NCBI GenBank assembly: GCA_017642485.1
Contig: JAGCPC010000046.1
Span: forward strand, 1-64,000
DNA from: Prevotella sp.
GTDB lineage: Bacteria > Bacteroidota > Bacteroidia > Bacteroidales > Bacteroidaceae
Direction of reading: 5' to 3'
Length of the DNA stretch: 64,000 nucleotides
The notes under the pieces were generated by a model that was not told the origin of the DNA, made no database searches, and worked only from the letters and a program-made list of their open reading frames with translations. A program made the position numbers and the translations under genes. Below, piece by piece: positions 52,454 through 60,749 of this stretch; within the stretch, counting starts at the first letter, position 1; each line of letters opens with the position of its first letter.

Positions 52454-52948
52454 TTACTTCAGCACCATGCTGCCGCTGTAACTGATGGATTCCCTCTTTC
52501 GGGATTCGACGTCTATGTTGGTTTTGCCATTAGAGAATATCTTCAGACGATATTGCAGTATGTCCTCGTCATTATCCACTATAAGAGTGATTTCTGTGGC
52601 ATCATGACCACTCTTAGCAGAGTGGTAGTGGGTTATCGGAGCTACGAAATTCATGCCTTTTCCTCCTCCGTAAGGCACGTTGTATGCCCTGCCGAAGTAA
52701 GGGAGGTATGACACCAGTGTGTCGCCCCTCACCTCAAGCATGAAGTCGGAGAGCACATTGCGTGCCCTGCCGCTCATGGGGTACATCCACTCTATCTCCA
52801 CCGTGTAGTGGCGGTCGTTAAGTGCCGCCGCCACCGCCTGGGCGGTCTTAGCCTCTCTCTCGGCCTTCTCCGCCGTTGTCAGCGTGCTGCATGCCGCAAA
52901 CAGCGTAGCAGCAAAGGCGATTGCAAGTATTGCTTTGTATTTTTTCAT
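52454..52948 (-). CDS. DUF4251 lipoprotein
   Basis: 164 residues, signal peptide with lipobox LFAAC (Cys about 20). The body matches Bacteroidales DUF4251: HYTVEIEWMYPMSGRARNVLSDFMLEVRGDTLVSYLPYFGRAY and the C-terminal ISYSGSMVLK. Envelope protein of unknown function. No clear promoter box was found in the 27-bp gap to the AAA gene upstream, so it may be read through from that gene. Confidence 0.82.
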   Translation of the reverse strand: MKKYKAILAIAFAATLFAACSTLTTAEKAEREAKTAQAVAAALNDRHYTVEIEWMYPMSGRARNVLSDFMLEVRGDTLVSYLPYFGRAYNVPYGGGKGMNFVAPITHYHSAKSGHDATEITLIVDNDEDILQYRLKIFSNGKTNIDVESRKRESISYSGSMVLK

Positions 52949-52975
52949 AATCGGAAACGGATTATTCTGCCATCC

Positions 52976-54313
52976 TTATACCTCTGTCAGCAGGAATGCC
53001 ATATACATGGGGAGGGTCAGCAGTTGGTCACTTCTTCCTACGTTGTAGTCGCCAAGTTTCATGGCGCTTGTGACATGATATTTCTCAGGGTGTTTTATGA
53101 CTGTACTCATTGATTTGGCATTGCCCGTAGTAGCCTTGCATTCTACAGGAGTGCATTTCCCTTTATAACGCATAAGAAAATCCAGTTCTATGCCCCCGTT
53201 TTTGTGATAGTAATACAATTTGCGACCCATCTTGCCGAGGATATCAGCCACAAGATTTTCCTTGATTGCACCATGATAGCTGAGCAGGTCTCCCTGCAAT
53301 ATACTTGACTGGGTACCATCTTCAAGCATAGCAACGAGCAAACCAACGTCTGCCATATACACCTTGAACTCACCTTTGATTCTGTGTCCGTCAAGTGGCA
53401 GTTCTGTTATTTCCGTATTATAGCAGCGCCGTATGATACCAGCATCTTCAATCCACTGAAGGCTTCCAGCATAATCGCGTCCTCTGCCCCCATACCGAAC
53501 TACAGAGTAGCTGAACTTTTTGTATTCGCGAGCCAGCTGTGCAGGAATAGACTCAAAACACTCCCTGATGCGAGGCTTATCAGCAGCAGGAGCATACTTC
53601 ACCATGTCTGATTTGTACTCATCGATTATGCGCCTTTGAACACTGAGCACCTTGCTGATCTGCTTCGTTTTCATAAAGGTAGAGACAGCTTCTGGCATAC
53701 CCCCCACCACAACGTATTGATGTAGCAAGTCACGGAAACGACTGTGTAGGGCTTCTTCCACCGGAGTCTCTTCACGCAGGCACTTCTTCAGATAATCAAA
53801 GTGCATATCCTTTATACCATTAGCCCACAACCACTCCTCAAAATCCATGGGGTACATATCGACTATATCTTCAAAGCCCACAGGTATCGAGGCTTCCTCC
53901 TCCTCTTTCTTCTCTTCCGAGGTTTTATAGCCATTCACGCCGAGCAAAGATCCTGTACACATCACCTCGTACCTGCCATCCAGATAGAAATACTTCAAGG
54001 AACCTCTCGCAAGCGGACAATCCTGTATCTCATCAAAGATGAAACAGGTTTTCCCTGCCTCTATTACAACGTTTGGCATAGCCGCTGTGATGCGCATGAT
54101 GATAGCATCCACCTCCAGATTCGGAGTAAAGAAAATCTTGTAGTCAGGATGTTCGCGAAAATCTATATACACTACATTTTCAAAGTGCCTATAAGCAAAA
54201 TCCTTCACGCTGCTTGTCTTGCCACACTGACGCACGCCCTTCACGACAAGAGGTTTATGAGAGGGAGTATCCAACCATGATTGGAGAGTATTTTCTATCT
54301 TACGTTTATACAT
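52976..54313 (-). CDS. AAA_14/DUF4143 ATP-binding protein
   Basis: 445 residues of the common AAA_14-DUF4143 family. Walker A KGVRQCGKTSSV (about residues 24-35), Walker B TCFIFDEIQDCPLARG (about 88-103), then the C-terminal DUF4143 nuclease-like domain with GIELDFLMRYKGKCTPVECKATTG (about 385-408), in which the D-ECK residues resemble a PD-(D/E)XK site. Biological role unknown; copies are numerous and mobile in Bacteroidales. Its leader is made of 33-bp tandem repeats and the -7 box is at 54444-54451. Confidence 0.88.
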   Translation of the reverse strand: MYKRKIENTLQSWLDTPSHKPLVVKGVRQCGKTSSVKDFAYRHFENVVYIDFREHPDYKIFFTPNLEVDAIIMRITAAMPNVVIEAGKTCFIFDEIQDCPLARGSLKYFYLDGRYEVMCTGSLLGVNGYKTSEEKKEEEEASIPVGFEDIVDMYPMDFEEWLWANGIKDMHFDYLKKCLREETPVEEALHSRFRDLLHQYVVVGGMPEAVSTFMKTKQISKVLSVQRRIIDEYKSDMVKYAPAADKPRIRECFESIPAQLAREYKKFSYSVVRYGGRGRDYAGSLQWIEDAGIIRRCYNTEITELPLDGHRIKGEFKVYMADVGLLVAMLEDGTQSSILQGDLLSYHGAIKENLVADILGKMGRKLYYYHKNGGIELDFLMRYKGKCTPVECKATTGNAKSMSTVIKHPEKYHVTSAMKLGDYNVGRSDQLLTLPMYMAFLLTEV

Positions 54314-54321
54314 AATTACAC

Positions 54322-54440
54322 ATTTTCCACCCGACTTTTTGCGTATTTACACACATTTTATACCCGACTTTTTGCGTATTTATACACATTTTATACCCGA
54401 CTTTTTGTGTATTTACACACATTTTATACCCGACTTTCGG
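54322..54440. repeat. 33-bp tandem repeat, 3.6 copies, in the leader of the AAA/DUF4143 gene
   Basis: Unit beginning ATTTTATACCCGACTTTTTG and ending GTATTTACACAC (33 bp). Three full copies with 1-3 differences and a partial fourth. It lies between the promoter box and the start codon of the minus-strand ATPase, so it is transcribed as the 5' leader. Confidence 0.92.
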
Positions 54441-54443
54441 ATG

Positions 54444-54451
54444 CAAAGATA
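54444..54451 (-). promoter_or_regulatory. -7 box for the AAA/DUF4143 gene
   Basis: The minus strand reads TATCTTTG followed by CA; TTTG candidates lie 12 and 16 bp upstream. The predicted leader is about 125 nt. Confidence 0.6.
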
Positions 54452-54629
54452 ATAAAAATGTTGCAAACAAACAGCATTTTCATGAAAAAAAATGTCTGCG
54501 CGCAATATTTAGCTCAAATCATTCCAATCGTATATATGCAAAAAAAGAGGTGAGGGAAATGCATACAGTATATCTGCACATATTACCGACATTGCAACGT
54601 ATTCAAAATCAAGAGGATAACATGGGGTT

Positions 54630-54716
54630 CCGAAAAGGATATCTTTTGGGGGTCTAAAACATATCCTTTTAGGAGCTAAAACATATCCTTTTAAGGGCTA
54701 AAAGGATATGTTTTAG
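54630..54716. repeat. CTAAAACATATCCTTTTA repeat cluster with perfect hairpin
   Basis: Two direct copies of CTAAAACATATCCTTTTA (54654-54671, 54676-54693) are followed by the inverted copy TAAAAGGATATGTTTTAG (54699-54716); a diverged half-copy AAAAGGATATCTTTT lies at 54633-54647. Copy 2 and the inverted copy form an 18-bp perfect stem with a 5-nt loop. There is no T tract, so it is not a normal terminator. The rest of 54452-54784 holds nothing I can name. Confidence 0.9.
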
Positions 54717-54784
54717 AAACTCACCTCTCAAGTCATGACTTTCGATATTATTTTTTCCTCAAAAGAGATGGTATAATGCAGATG

Positions 54785-55957
54785 CTATGCATCTATCACT
54801 GGGAGATTGTCGGGGGTGAAGACAGGCAGATGGTGGGTGACGCCGGCATTGGTGAGAGTGCTGGCGTAGTCATTGAGGTAGTCGCAGAGCCTCTCATAGT
54901 TGCCTACCCTGTAGGAGCGGTAGAGGGTGAGGTACTCGAGCTGTATCGTCTCGATGTCGATCTGCAGTTCTACAAAAGAGAGGAGGAGGAGCTGCATATC
55001 TTCGTCCTGCTCCTTCTCGCATATCTGGACGAGATACTCGTCGGTATGAAGATGCGAGAGATACTCCTGGCGTAGGTCGGGGTCGATATCGAGGGCTGTG
55101 AGCAGACAGCGTAGTATCTGCCTCCTGAGCATGGAGAAGGTCTCCATGGGGATGAAGGGGAAATAAGGCAGCAAGGAGGGTAGCGGGATATCGACATCCT
55201 CTACTCCGCGACGCTTCTGGAGCGCGGCATGGGATACCTCAAAATGGAGCAGCGCCTGGTAGAGTTCGCCCTCGTCATGCCTCAGGACGTCATCAACGTC
55301 CATAGCGTCGATGCTACGGGTAAGGGTGGCATCATCGGTAAGTGGACGGCAGAGCTGGCGCATGAAGTCGTCGATATGGGCGTGGTGGCGCTCCTTCTCA
55401 TTGTGTACGGTGCTGAGGGAATAGAACAGCTGGGCATGGAGGGTGTCACGGCCGTTGAGGAAATCGCTGATGCCCGTCTGCTTGTCGTAGTCGGGATAGA
55501 ATATCTTGATGTGACTGCGCATAGCGGAGAGGATGCCGTAGTTGCCAGTCTGGCGTGCCTGCTCCAGGATATCTCGATAGTATGACCTGACGGCAGCGGG
55601 AAAGGTGGTGGCCTCGCCCCTCTCGCTCTCGAAGTCGGAGGCTATATGGCGCGTGCCGTCGGCATAGGTCTCAAAGATGTATTGCCATGCCTGGGTGACA
55701 CCCCTACGGAGTGCCTGCTTGTAGAAGTAGTGTGCGAGGTTGGCATTGCGCCTGGTGCCGACGCCGAAGTAAAGCACCCTGCCGAGACGGAGGAGCGCCA
55801 TGGGATTGGCCTCGTCACTGACGGCGAGGCGGGCGTGACGGTATGCCTCATGGCCGAGGTGGCGACGCTTGATATCGTTCCAGTATGTGGCGGACAACTC
55901 TTCCGGCGATGCGCTGGACTCGTAGAAAGTGCTGAAGGACTCTGATGGGGTGGACAT
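54785..55957 (-). CDS. Sel1-like helical-repeat protein of unknown function
   Basis: 390 residues, no signal peptide. One clear Sel1-like unit (NPMALLRLGRVLYFGVGTRRNANLAHYFYKQALRRG, residues about 55-90) is followed by weaker helical repeats. The rest is Leu-rich and acidic (LLPYFPFIPMETFSMLRRQI, EKEQDEDMQLLLLSFVELQI). It is divergent from the triple-AAA ATPase gene and both have boxes in the shared 215-bp gap; a functional pairing, as adaptor and ATPase, is likely but unproven. Minus-strand -7 box TATTTTTG at 56034-56041. Confidence 0.7.
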   Translation of the reverse strand: MSTPSESFSTFYESSASPEELSATYWNDIKRRHLGHEAYRHARLAVSDEANPMALLRLGRVLYFGVGTRRNANLAHYFYKQALRRGVTQAWQYIFETYADGTRHIASDFESERGEATTFPAAVRSYYRDILEQARQTGNYGILSAMRSHIKIFYPDYDKQTGISDFLNGRDTLHAQLFYSLSTVHNEKERHHAHIDDFMRQLCRPLTDDATLTRSIDAMDVDDVLRHDEGELYQALLHFEVSHAALQKRRGVEDVDIPLPSLLPYFPFIPMETFSMLRRQILRCLLTALDIDPDLRQEYLSHLHTDEYLVQICEKEQDEDMQLLLLSFVELQIDIETIQLEYLTLYRSYRVGNYERLCDYLNDYASTLTNAGVTHHLPVFTPDNLPVIDA

Positions 55958-56033
55958 GTTTATTTTTTAGCTATCAGGAGTTAAAGAAGTTAGAGACAAT
56001 ACCTTCGACTATGGTGGATATACGTTTGTGATG

Positions 56034-56114
56034 CAAAAATAATGAAAATATCTGAATAACGATAATTTAATGGCACAAAAATTTTTATGTTACAAAAAAA
56101 AATACTTAACTTTG
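56034..56114. promoter_or_regulatory. Divergent promoter boxes between the Sel1-like and AAA genes
   Basis: Minus strand TATTTTTG at 56034-56041 (for the Sel1-like gene) and plus strand TAACTTTG at 56107-56114 (for the AAA gene), each followed by CA. Confidence 0.6.
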
Positions 56115-56172
56115 CAGAAAACCTAAATTTTCTGAAGTAGTTAAGTAGTCAGTCGTTAAGTAGTCAAGATAT

Positions 56173-58623
56173 ATGAATTTCTCAACCTTTGCACCAACAG
56201 AATTTAAGGAACATCTCAAGGAACTGAAAGCCTCACTGCTGTTTAACAAGGCGAGGGAGGACCGTAGTCTGAGTAATACTAACATACTGCGCCACTACGT
56301 GCTGACGGGCAACGAGGGCGTGGGCAAGGAGGCGGCTGCCGACGACATTTTCGCCCTGATAAGGGAGCCCTTGGAGATAGAGGAATATGCTGTGAGGGAT
56401 GCCAACAATATGTTTGAGTCGCAGGTGGGATTTGAAAACTCCATCAGGGAGGAGTGTGGCGACAACAAGTTTATATATATAAGGAACGCTGAGAGCCTGG
56501 GCATGAAGGGCAACATAGGCGGTAAGAACGGCTTAGAGATGCTCTGCGACAAGATACCGACGATGAAAAACACCATAGTGGTGCTGACAGGCAAGCGCAA
56601 CAGGCTGATGGAACTCATCATGGGCAGCGAGAAGGCGAGCCAGCTCTTTGCCAACATATTTCACTTCGAGGACATGACGGCAGAGAACATGATGCAGTAC
56701 ATGACGGACTATGCCAACGAACACGACTATATCTTTGCCCCCGAGGCGGAGGAGAAGCTGCTGACATTTCTGGGTGAGACATACAAGCGCAGAGGGGCAC
56801 GATTTCAGAATGCTACGTACCTGAAGAAACTCTTTGACAAGGAGATAGTGCCACGCATGGCGCAGAGGGTGATGAGACTCGAGGAGGGCGAGCGACAGGA
56901 GAAACTATGCATAATAATGGCTGAGGACCTGCCCGAGATGAGGGTACCCGATGCTAAGGAGGCGATAAGGAAACTGGAGAACCTGGTGGGACTGGAGAAC
57001 ATAAAGAAACAGATTGTTGACCACACGGCACTGGTGAAACTCAACAAGATGAGAGCCGCCAAGGGGATATACAACAGTATGCCGCCGATGCACATGGTGT
57101 TTACGGGTAACCCTGGAACGGGAAAGACGACGATAGCGAAATACGTGGGCGAGATATACCATAGCATAGGGGTGCTGTCATCAGGCCACATGGTGGTGAC
57201 GGAGCGCTCGAAGATGGTGGGCGAATATATAGGCGAGACGGAGCAGAAGACGCTGCGCATAATCGACTCGGCAGCAGGCGGAGTGCTCTTCATAGACGAG
57301 GCATACAGCTTGGTGGATGACCCCAACAGCAAGAGGGATTTTGGCATGAGGGTGATAGAGACGCTGCTGACATACCTCAGTGCTGAGGAGACTGACATGA
57401 TAATAATACTTGCGGGATACACCAATGAGATGAACAAGATGCTGGAGTCGAACCCTGGACTGAAGAGCCGATTCCCATACATATTCCACTTCGAGGACTA
57501 CACCCCCGACCAGCTGATGCAGATAGGCAAGAACGTGCTGAAGGAGGAGAACTACACCCTCACTGCCGAGGCGGAGAGGAAGATGTCACGATACATCATA
57601 CACTCATACGAGAACAAGGATGAGCACTTCGGCAACGGACGATTTGTGACACGATTGGTGAAGTCGCACATCATACCGTCGATGAGCAAACGACTGCTGG
57701 AAAAGGATGCAGACACGATGACACTCGAAGACATGACGACGATAGAGGAATGCGACATACCTGATGCAGCGAAGATAGGCCGACAGCCACAGGAGATAGA
57801 TGACGTGATACTGACGGAGGCAATGGAGAGGCTCGACAAACTGGTAGGACTGCACAATGTAAAAAGGGCGCTGCATGACTTCGTCACCGTATCGAGGGCA
57901 AGCCACCAGCAGGGCATACTCAAGGTATCGCCGCAAAACCTGTGCTGGGACTTCACTGGCAAGACGGGCACAGGAAAGAGCACCGTGGCAGAGATACTGG
58001 GCAAGGTGCTGCATGGGCTGGGCATACTGAAACGCGGACACACGATATGCGTCAATGCCGAGGAACTGCTGGGCAGCGACACCTATCAGGTATTGGAGAA
58101 GGCTATCAAGAAGGCGAGCGACGGACTGCTATTTCTCGATATGGATGCACCCAACGTATCAAACTTCAACATGCAACACCTGCGCATGTGGATACAGAAC
58201 AAGATACGTGAGAACGACGAGACGGCAGCCCTCGTAGTGGCACAGGCGGAGGACTCGGAGGACATGATAGCTCATAACCTCGCCACGCACGGTATAGCAT
58301 CGTATGGCAACGCCATAGTATTTGACGACTACAAGAAGACTGAGCTATACGACATACTCGCCTACCTGCTCAACAATGAATATAACATAGGCATAGAACC
58401 CGAGGCTAAGACCGTAATACAGAAATACATAGACAACATAAAGGCGAGCGACACAAAGGCATCGCCCGTCAATGCTCGCACCATGCAACACCTGTCGCAG
58501 ACGATAGCCCACATAACGCAACTGCGCCTGGCACAGTCGGACGGCGAGCGCATGGTGACAGCACAGGACGTGGCACACTTCAAGTGGGACAAGAACGTGC
58601 GCGGCAAGGTAGGGTTTGCATAA
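56173..58623 (+). CDS. Triple-AAA ATPase of the CbbX/SpoVK type
   Basis: 816 residues with three AAA modules. Module 1 (about 1-250) has a degenerate P-loop, TGNEGVGKEAA, and FIYIRNAESLG in place of Walker B, so it is probably inactive. Module 2 (about 265-530) is canonical: TGNPGTGKTTIAKYVGEIY (about 313-331), GGVLFIDEAYSLVDD (about 375-389), arginine-finger region NPGLKSRFPYIFHFEDY. Module 3 (about 550-810) has TGKTGTGKSTVAEILGK but LLFLDMDAPN lacks the catalytic Glu. Modules 2 and 3 match CbxX/CfqX-like AAA proteins, relatives of Rubisco activase CbbX and SpoVK. The target is unknown. It is divergent from the Sel1-like gene and convergent with the SpoIIE phosphatase (22 bp). Confidence 0.85.
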   Translation: MNFSTFAPTEFKEHLKELKASLLFNKAREDRSLSNTNILRHYVLTGNEGVGKEAAADDIFALIREPLEIEEYAVRDANNMFESQVGFENSIREECGDNKFIYIRNAESLGMKGNIGGKNGLEMLCDKIPTMKNTIVVLTGKRNRLMELIMGSEKASQLFANIFHFEDMTAENMMQYMTDYANEHDYIFAPEAEEKLLTFLGETYKRRGARFQNATYLKKLFDKEIVPRMAQRVMRLEEGERQEKLCIIMAEDLPEMRVPDAKEAIRKLENLVGLENIKKQIVDHTALVKLNKMRAAKGIYNSMPPMHMVFTGNPGTGKTTIAKYVGEIYHSIGVLSSGHMVVTERSKMVGEYIGETEQKTLRIIDSAAGGVLFIDEAYSLVDDPNSKRDFGMRVIETLLTYLSAEETDMIIILAGYTNEMNKMLESNPGLKSRFPYIFHFEDYTPDQLMQIGKNVLKEENYTLTAEAERKMSRYIIHSYENKDEHFGNGRFVTRLVKSHIIPSMSKRLLEKDADTMTLEDMTTIEECDIPDAAKIGRQPQEIDDVILTEAMERLDKLVGLHNVKRALHDFVTVSRASHQQGILKVSPQNLCWDFTGKTGTGKSTVAEILGKVLHGLGILKRGHTICVNAEELLGSDTYQVLEKAIKKASDGLLFLDMDAPNVSNFNMQHLRMWIQNKIRENDETAALVVAQAEDSEDMIAHNLATHGIASYGNAIVFDDYKKTELYDILAYLLNNEYNIGIEPEAKTVIQKYIDNIKASDTKASPVNARTMQHLSQTIAHITQLRLAQSDGERMVTAQDVAHFKWDKNVRGKVGFA

Positions 58624-58645
58624 GAAAAGAAAAGGAGGAACAGGG

Positions 58646-60589
58646 TCACTCTCCCTTGGAGAGGTACTGTATGGCCATCATGGTGAGGTCATCGCTCTGC
58701 TCTGCCTCGCCTACAAACTGGTGGACGGCGGTGGACATCTGACTGATGAGGGGACGGGGCTCGTAACTGCCATGGGCGAGGGCCTGGGAGGCTACGTCAT
58801 GGATGCGCTCCAGCTGGAACTCGGCATAGTGGCTATTCATAGCCTCGGCGAGGCCGTCGGTGAAAAGGAAAATGGTGGTGCCTGGGGCGATGGGAGACTC
58901 TTGCAGAGTGTATTGCCATGAGGGCATGAAACCTACGGGGATATTGGAATCGCAGGGCAGGGTGCTGACGCCATCGGTGCTGATGAGCAGGGGGGCATCG
59001 TGGCCGGCATTGCAGTAGTGCAGGGTGCCGGTGGGCAGATGGAGCACGCCGACGAAGAGGGTGACGAACATGTTGGTCTTGTTGAGGTCGGCGATGGTGC
59101 TGTTCATGGTCATCATGATGCGATGGGGCATGGACTCATGGGCTGAGACGGTGCGGAAGGTGGAACGGGTGACGGCCATGAAGAGCGAGGCGGGGACTCC
59201 CTTGCCTGAGACGTCGCCGATGCAGAAATAGAGGTTGTCGTCACGGAAATAGAAGTCGAAGAGGTCGCCGCCAACCTCCTTGGCTGGGGTGAGGGAGGCG
59301 TAGAGCTGCACGTCGTCACGCTCAGCCTTGGTGGGGAAGTTTTCGGGCAGCATGCCCATCTGTATGCCACTGGCGATACGCAGGTCGCTCTCGATGGATG
59401 CCTTCTGGGCTGTGGTGTCCTTGAGCTCCTCGATATAGCGAACGAGCGACTGCTGCATGCCTGCAAAGGAGTGGCTGAGCTGTCCTATCTCATCGATGCG
59501 CTGGAAGTCGGGGAGGATGGCATCGAAATGGCCTGAGGCGATGGTCTCGGCCTCCTTGGCGAGGCGGCGGAGGGGGCGGAGTTCGTGAGTGATGATACGG
59601 ATGAAGAGGAAGAGCATGAGCAGCAGTCCTACGGCGAAGATAATCCTGACGCTATTGCGCAGGCGGTCGAAGCCTCCGAAGATGTCGCTCTCGGGGCATA
59701 CGATGGCCATGGAACAGCCTGTCTTGCCGAGTGGCTTATAGAAGACGTAGCTGGCCTCGCCGCCGATGGTCATACGCTTCATACCCTCCTGGCCGTGGGT
59801 CATGGCATAGCCGAGGGCGCTGAGGGCGGTGTCGGCTTGCTCCATGGTCTGGGTGAAGATGGTCTGGCGGGTGATCTTGGTAGTGTCGGGGTGGACGAAA
59901 TAGGTGCCGCCACGGCCTATCATGATGCTGTAGGAATGGGGATAGGGCTTGACGGTGGAGATGGTGTGGGAGAGCCACGTGATGGAGAGGCTGGTATTGA
60001 TGACACCGATGAAACGGCCGTCATGGTCGCTGAGGGTCTGGCAGTAGCTGGTGACCATCTCGCTGGTATTGGTGGCGACATCGAGGTCCATATATGGTTC
60101 GGTCCAGCAGGGCTTATTGAGCAACTGGGGCATGAGATACCAGTCGGCAAAGAAATACTGGTAGAGGTCGCTGCCGCCCTGTATGGTGCGTATGGTGTCG
60201 CCGACATACTTGGTGTAGGCGGAGAAATAGCGCCCCTTGTCCTTAAAGTAGTGGGGCTCGAAGGCTATGGAGCAGTTGTAGAAGTCGGGATTGTTGCGCA
60301 GCATGCCACGACTATAGACGAACATGGAGTCGGCCTTGTCGGGATGGCGCTCTACGAGCCACTTGGTCATGTGGCTGGCTACCTCGACACGATTGAGGAT
60401 GCCCTCGACACGCAGGGAGGTCTTGTCGAGTATCTGCGTGGCGTGGCTGATGGCCTCCTGACGCACTGCCTCACGGGCTTGGTAGAAGAAGAATGCCAGG
60501 GCGACATTGAAGATGACGGCGGCAAAGAACACTACCCAGAGACTGACGCGCACTGAGAGCTTACGACGTATGTAGGTGATGATTTTCAT
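58646..60589 (-). CDS. Cache-HAMP-SpoIIE (PP2C-type) membrane phosphatase, RsbU-like
   Basis: 647 residues. TM1 (about 12-32), a large external sensor resembling dCache (about 40-290, with YFSAYTKYVGDTIR and IGVINTSLSITWL), TM2 (about 297-317), HAMP (about 318-370), a short coiled coil and a SpoIIE/RsbU phosphatase domain (about 400-645) with metal-binding motifs AKEVGGDLFDFY, IGDVSGKGVPASLFMA, NAGHDAPLL, LFTDGLAEA and SDDLTMMAI. It should dephosphorylate an anti-sigma-factor antagonist, but no STAS or RsbW-type gene is in the window. ATG 60589 is chosen; the in-frame TTG 60613 lies in repeats. A binding-protein gene lies upstream and may provide the signal. Confidence 0.9.
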   Translation of the reverse strand: MKIITYIRRKLSVRVSLWVVFFAAVIFNVALAFFFYQAREAVRQEAISHATQILDKTSLRVEGILNRVEVASHMTKWLVERHPDKADSMFVYSRGMLRNNPDFYNCSIAFEPHYFKDKGRYFSAYTKYVGDTIRTIQGGSDLYQYFFADWYLMPQLLNKPCWTEPYMDLDVATNTSEMVTSYCQTLSDHDGRFIGVINTSLSITWLSHTISTVKPYPHSYSIMIGRGGTYFVHPDTTKITRQTIFTQTMEQADTALSALGYAMTHGQEGMKRMTIGGEASYVFYKPLGKTGCSMAIVCPESDIFGGFDRLRNSVRIIFAVGLLLMLFLFIRIITHELRPLRRLAKEAETIASGHFDAILPDFQRIDEIGQLSHSFAGMQQSLVRYIEELKDTTAQKASIESDLRIASGIQMGMLPENFPTKAERDDVQLYASLTPAKEVGGDLFDFYFRDDNLYFCIGDVSGKGVPASLFMAVTRSTFRTVSAHESMPHRIMMTMNSTIADLNKTNMFVTLFVGVLHLPTGTLHYCNAGHDAPLLISTDGVSTLPCDSNIPVGFMPSWQYTLQESPIAPGTTIFLFTDGLAEAMNSHYAEFQLERIHDVASQALAHGSYEPRPLISQMSTAVHQFVGEAEQSDDLTMMAIQYLSKGE

Positions 60590-60599
60590 TGGACTTCTG

Positions 60600-60749
60600 A
60601 AACTTCGTTTCACTCGTACGATACGCTGCGCTACGATACGGCCTAAAGGCCTACGATACGGGGCGATGCCCCTACGATACGCTGCGCTACGATAACGATA
60701 ACGTTAACCTTAACGATAACCTTAACGATAACCTTAACGATAACCTTAA
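60600..60749. repeat. CTACGATACG-hairpin cluster followed by hexamer array
   Basis: 60614-60690 contains four CTACGATA(CG) blocks framing CTGCG, GGCCTAAAGGCC and GGGCGATGCCC. 60691-60749 is a 6-bp array (TAACGA, TAACGT, TAACCT). The whole gap between the binding-protein stop and the phosphatase start is repeat. This is the fullest copy of the modular element. Confidence 0.9.

Noticed and set aside
54281..54553. Plus-strand 90-codon ORF with 11-residue repeats (FYTRLFAYLHT)
   Set aside because: It is created by the 33-bp tandem repeat, overlaps the start of the minus-strand ATPase and its promoter, and has no independent start signals.
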